In this document: piece after piece, positions 5,668 through 7,978 of the stretch
Position numbering within the stretch: position 1 is the first letter of the stretch
How the letters are laid out: each line of letters begins with the position of its first letter
Assembly (NCBI GenBank): GCA_937889795.1
Contig: CALBZH010000495.1
Location: forward strand, 1 to 7,978
Direction: 5' to 3'
From: an uncultured Syntrophobacteraceae bacterium
Lineage (GTDB): Bacteria > Desulfobacterota > Syntrophobacteria > Syntrophobacterales > Syntrophobacteraceae
DNA: 7,978 nucleotides
The notes under the pieces: generated by a model
Database searches by the model: none
The model's input: the letters and a program-made list of their open reading frames with translations, nothing else
What the model was told of the DNA's origin: nothing
Translations under genes and position numbers: made by a program

Positions 5668-5802
5668 ATGATCGGTCGACCCAGGATTGTTCAAGAAACC
5701 CTCAAGATCGACACGACCGAGACGGGCGGGAGAAATGTCTCCACGTGGCAGGGAATTCTCGTCGGCGTCGGGGTCACCTTTGGCCTGACGGGCTTCGCCT
5801 GA
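5668..5802 (+). CDS. Doubtful 44-residue ORF with hydrophobic C-terminus
   Basis: This is the only plus-strand ORF in the gap that is not antisense to a gene. It begins MIGRPRIVQETLK and ends in a short hydrophobic stretch (WQGILVGVGVTFGLTGFA, about 27-44). AAGGA is only two bases from the ATG, which is poor spacing. The C-terminal stretch vaguely recalls the single helix of small cobalt-transport CbtB proteins, but the His-rich tail is missing and the resemblance is weak. It may be spurious or a decayed fragment. Apart from this ORF and the promoter, 5610-5904 shows no gene. Confidence 0.2.
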   Translation: MIGRPRIVQETLKIDTTETGGRNVSTWQGILVGVGVTFGLTGFA

Positions 5803-5904
5803 GGTTTGAGCGTCCGACGATCGAGGCAGCCCAAACGCTCCGCATCAGGATGAATCCCTCGAAACGATGAGCACCCTCGTTGAGGGAGCGGGTTCCACCC
5901 GGAA

Positions 5905-6555
5905 TCACCCGCCGGCCCACTCCTTCGCGAATTGCCTGACCTCCTTGCTCAAGTCTTCCTTGACCCTGACCCAGCTTAGATCCCAAAGAAGAACGGGGGA
6001 GACTTCCCGATCCGCCTCCTCGAAGTCGACCAGCCCCTTGAGGAAGAGCAGACGGTTGAAACGGATCCCCTTTTGATCCTCCACCACCTCGGCGAGCAGG
6101 TCTGCCAATGGCAGGACTGCGCGGGTCAGGCAATAGAGATCGATGAAGTCTTTCTTGCTGCCTCGACTGGCGATGGAGAAGAGCTTCAGGCGTCCGATAT
6201 CCACGGGATCAGCCACCGTTACGCTTGCATCACCCAAAGTGAGGGTGTTGGGAGGATGTTTGAGTGGAATCCTCTCCCGTATGAAATCCACCTTCACGCC
6301 ATCGATCATCAGCTCGCAATGGCCTGATGTCTGCCCCATCACGATGGCACTCATTTGGAGGGATGGCAATTCTTCCAGCACGTCACGATAATCTGAGCCC
6401 TGCGGGAAGAAGAAATCAAGATCCACCGACACTCGATGCCCCAACTGGAGGGCGAGACCCGAGCCACCGGCAAGGTAACTCGATCGCATCGATCCAAATG
6501 AGCTCAATCCCAGGAGCACTCTCCAAACGGTGTCGGGTATCGTTTTACGGTACAT
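5905..6555 (-). CDS. AbiEii/AbiGii-family nucleotidyltransferase (toxin-like)
   Basis: This 216-residue protein carries the family signature: AGGSGLALQLGHR (29-41), the catalytic DLD (Asp45 and Asp47) of the DNA polymerase-beta-like fold, a third acidic residue at Asp90 (VKVDFI), and the C-terminal KLFSIASRGSKKDFIDLY (124-141) with its conserved Lys/Asp cluster. Members act as toxins of type IV-like toxin-antitoxin or abortive-infection modules, by transferring nucleotides to targets such as tRNA. The ATG at 6555 is chosen because it matches the usual spacing before the GGS motif; the frame is open further up to 6651, but that part overlaps the upstream gene and looks non-coding. It overlaps the DUF6922-like gene by 52 bases in another frame, supporting a coupled pair. 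The gene appears intact. Confidence 0.88.
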   Translation of the reverse strand: MYRKTIPDTVWRVLLGLSSFGSMRSSYLAGGSGLALQLGHRVSVDLDFFFPQGSDYRDVLEELPSLQMSAIVMGQTSGHCELMIDGVKVDFIRERIPLKHPPNTLTLGDASVTVADPVDIGRLKLFSIASRGSKKDFIDLYCLTRAVLPLADLLAEVVEDQKGIRFNRLLFLKGLVDFEEADREVSPVLLWDLSWVRVKEDLSKEVRQFAKEWAGG

Positions 6556-6815
6556 GATTCCATGTCCCAATCGAGGAGGACACTCCAGAATTTTCTGGAT
6601 CTCCTGGAGAGCGAGCGGCTCGTGGACAGCGTCTTCCTGAGCCCCTCGCATCCGTAAGTCCGCAGGAGAAACCGGCAGGCCGGCTCATCGCCGCGCTCCA
6701 TCAATCGACTCATGATGAAGTGCGATGAGCGCTGGACCGAGAGACTCTCAAAATCCACATCCCAGAAAAATGGTTTGAGAAAATCGGGAAGCTTCTGTGT
6801 TTCTTGATGCTCCAA
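6504..6815 (-). CDS. DUF6922-like antitoxin-type small protein
   Basis: This 103-residue protein precedes the AbiEii-type toxin gene and overlaps its start by 52 bases. The N-terminal LPDFLKPFFWDVDFESL (9-25), central FIMSRLMERGD (33-43) and SRSLSRRSRKFW (66-77) match the pattern I associate with DUF6922 proteins, which often sit directly upstream of AbiEii-family toxins. A role as antitoxin or DNA-binding regulator is inferred from that pairing. The only start consistent with the conserved N-terminus is a TTG at 6815, since an in-frame stop lies three codons upstream; no strong ribosome-binding site is visible. Residues after 86 are probably extended by the overlap and are not family-typical. 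Confidence 0.78.
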   Translation of the reverse strand: MEHQETQKLPDFLKPFFWDVDFESLSVQRSSHFIMSRLMERGDEPACRFLLRTYGCEGLRKTLSTSRSLSRRSRKFWSVLLDWDMESCTVKRYPTPFGECSWD

Positions 6816-7054
6816 ATCTTCTTATACCTCGTGAGCCCGTTTCCGGAGGAATGACAGTCCCCAAAAAACCTTTGGGATGTGTCTACCCCAGGCAACTGTA
6901 ACTGAATTGGCTCAAGCTGCAAGCCTTGTTTGCAGTTGGCAGACATCCCGAATGCCTTCACCGAAGGCTCGGCATCCAGCCTCCGAATGAATGCATTCGG
7001 CCCAATATCCACCAACCTCTTTTACTGGACTTCCCCTTGTGGGGCGCTTCAGGC
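6816..7054. other. Non-coding stretch with short inverted repeats
   Basis: The 239 bases between the methyltransferase and the antitoxin-like gene contain no convincing gene. A perfect 7-bp inverted repeat CCGAATG/CATTCGG with a four-base loop lies at 6983-7000, and another copy of CCGAATG lies at about 6949-6955. A 6-bp CTGCAA/TTGCAG pair lies around 6915-6940. The base composition is more AT-rich than in the flanking genes. It may hold the promoter of the toxin-antitoxin pair, but I cannot point to good -35/-10 boxes. Confidence 0.4.
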
Positions 7055-7648
7055 TCACCGCCTCTGGAACCAGTACCAGGCCGAGGGGTGACCGTTTTCC
7101 CTGCCGACCACGCGGCGCACCTTCGCAAAATCGCTCTTGAGCAAAGATTGCACCCCCTCGGAGGCAATGCCCCAGGTCCCGCCCCGCCAGGGGCGCGGAA
7201 GCCAGGCGTAGAGCATGTAGCAGCTCCCGGGCTGCGTCAGGCGAGTCAGCTCGGCGGCGTACTTCAACCGCTGCGTTTCGCTGAGAACGAAAAGACAGCC
7301 GATGTCGAGCACGTAGTCGAAGGGTCCGGTCAGCATGCTCAGATCAGCCACATCCGCGGCGTGAAAGGTGATCGTCAAACCAGCGGCAGCCGCCTTGCGA
7401 CGGGCAATCCGGATGGCTCGGGGCGCGAAATCCACGCCCGTGACCTGCCAGCCATGGCGAGTCAGCGTGATCGCGTTGGTCCCGGTGCCGCACCCGAGAT
7501 CCAAGGCTCTTCCCGGCGGGGTGTTGGCGATGAATTCCATGACCTCGGGCGGCGTCACCTGGGTATCCCACGGGGTTTGCCCGCGCCAGTAGCGCCACTC
7601 GAACCCCAGCCGGCTCCGACCGAGCCGATCTTTCACGCTCTGCAGCAT
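7055..7648 (-). CDS. Class I SAM-dependent methyltransferase
   Basis: This 197-residue cytoplasmic enzyme has the Rossmann-like methyltransferase fold. Motif I is ALDLGCGTG (48-56), the acidic ribose-binding position is Asp73 in GVDFAPRAI, motif III is around HAADVADL (96-103), and FDYVLDIGCLFVL (110-122) is the motif IV strand. The PWDTQVTPPEV segment before motif I (26-36) is typical of the TehB/thiopurine-like small-molecule methyltransferase group. The ATG at 7648 is chosen over 7687 because AGGGAGGG lies just upstream. It follows the Uma2-type gene by 42 bases and is probably co-transcribed. The substrate cannot be told from sequence. Nothing ties it to the cobalamin cassette, which starts about 1.4 kb further on. 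Confidence 0.88.
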   Translation of the reverse strand: MLQSVKDRLGRSRLGFEWRYWRGQTPWDTQVTPPEVMEFIANTPPGRALDLGCGTGTNAITLTRHGWQVTGVDFAPRAIRIARRKAAAAGLTITFHAADVADLSMLTGPFDYVLDIGCLFVLSETQRLKYAAELTRLTQPGSCYMLYAWLPRPWRGGTWGIASEGVQSLLKSDFAKVRRVVGRENGHPSAWYWFQRR

Positions 7649-7690
7649 GTCGCCCTCCCTGCGACGGGATGGATGGGACCGAGCCATTGG

Positions 7691-7978
7691 TCATTCGAGC
7701 CAGAGCAGCCCAAGATCGATCTCGACCTCGGAAAAAGGCTCCGCTCGCACTTTGGCCGACTTGGCGTAGACTCCCAGGACGACCCAGTGCTCGGGCTCCA
7801 GCCGAAAGACCTCCAGGGTCTTGAGGATTGGGTCAACGAGCCAGGCGTAAGGCACCTGATGTCGAGCGCAGATCGGCATCTTTTCCGTCCGGTCCACTTG
7901 AGCGGTGGTCGGGGAGAGAATCTCGCAGATCCAATCCGGGGCCACCGAGATCCAGTTGTGGGGCCCTTCGACCGGAAA
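7691..7978 (-). CDS. Uma2/DUF820-family nuclease-fold protein, 5' truncated
   Basis: The last 95 residues of a protein whose start lies beyond the window. APDWICEILSPTTAQVDRTEK, then ARHQVPYAWLVDP and KTLEVFRL, are the characteristic C-terminal half of Uma2-type proteins. These have a PD-(D/E)XK nuclease-like fold; the Asp of APDW, the Glu of CEIL and the Lys of EKMP are the probable catalytic residues. The family is abundant and multi-copy in Cyanobacteria, Chloroflexota and some Desulfobacterota, and its biological role is poorly known. A cysteine (MPICARH) replaces the common tyrosine. The frame is open to the right edge, so the truncation is by the window and not a mutation. Confidence 0.88.
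   Translation of the reverse strand, partial: FPVEGPHNWISVAPDWICEILSPTTAQVDRTEKMPICARHQVPYAWLVDPILKTLEVFRLEPEHWVVLGVYAKSAKVRAEPFSEVEIDLGLLWLE

Noticed and set aside
5668..5802. CbtB-type cobalt transporter subunit
   Set aside because: It shares only a short hydrophobic helix. It lacks the His-rich C-terminus and lies on the opposite strand from the riboswitch.
5876..5888. CCCTC/GAGGG hairpin after the toxin gene as a terminator
   Set aside because: It has only five pairs and no T-run on the minus strand.
6710..7015. 101-residue minus-strand ORF upstream of the antitoxin-like gene
   Set aside because: Its second half is an out-of-frame reading of the DUF6922-like gene and its first half covers repeats. 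There is no ribosome-binding site or family motif.

Overview
The window looks like one end of a contig from a Gram-negative anaerobe, most likely a Desulfobacterota (former Deltaproteobacteria) relative. The reasons are a TonB-dependent receptor with a signal peptide, a signal-peptide-bearing CbiK of the kind known from Desulfovibrio, cobalamin riboswitches, and an AbiEii/DUF6922 pair next to a Uma2-type gene. The taxonomic call is inference only. All confident genes are on the minus strand. The first 45 bases are not biological: they are Illumina TruSeq index-adapter sequence, so the real DNA starts at base 46 and the gene there is cut by the contig end.

Reading in the direction of transcription (right to left), the main cassette occupies 5662 to 46. 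It has a sigma70-like promoter, a complete cobalamin riboswitch (5609-5450) with a P13 kissing hairpin, a candidate antiterminator and an intrinsic terminator. An 85-residue unknown protein follows, then an exported CbiK-type chelatase (sirohydrochlorin cobaltochelatase family). A second cobalamin riboswitch (3928-3779) comes next, and here the Shine-Dalgarno sequence can be folded into a hairpin. Then come a BtuB-like TonB-dependent receptor, a perfect 11-bp stem-loop, an 86-residue four-cysteine zinc-ribbon-like protein, and, overlapping it by 4 bases, a nitrogenase-superfamily gene. That last gene fuses a complete NifH-like ATPase to the start of a NifD/K-like component-1 domain, and it runs off the contig. 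Its frame is open to the window edge.

The cassette is the most interesting part. Nitrogenase-like two-component reductases are known to act on tetrapyrroles (protochlorophyllide and chlorophyllide reductases, and CfbCD in coenzyme F430 synthesis). Here a fused H-D version sits with a tetrapyrrole metal chelatase, an outer-membrane receptor and two B12-sensing RNAs. I infer an uptake and reductive modification or salvage route for a corrinoid or related metal-tetrapyrrole. The substrate is unknown, and the catalytic end of the D-like domain is missing.

The right part (7978 to 5905) is accessory DNA: the end of a Uma2/DUF820 nuclease-fold gene, a class I SAM methyltransferase, a 239-bp non-coding stretch with short inverted repeats, and an overlapping DUF6922 antitoxin-like/AbiEii nucleotidyltransferase toxin-like pair. 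The stretch 5610-5904 holds the riboswitch promoter and nothing else convincing.
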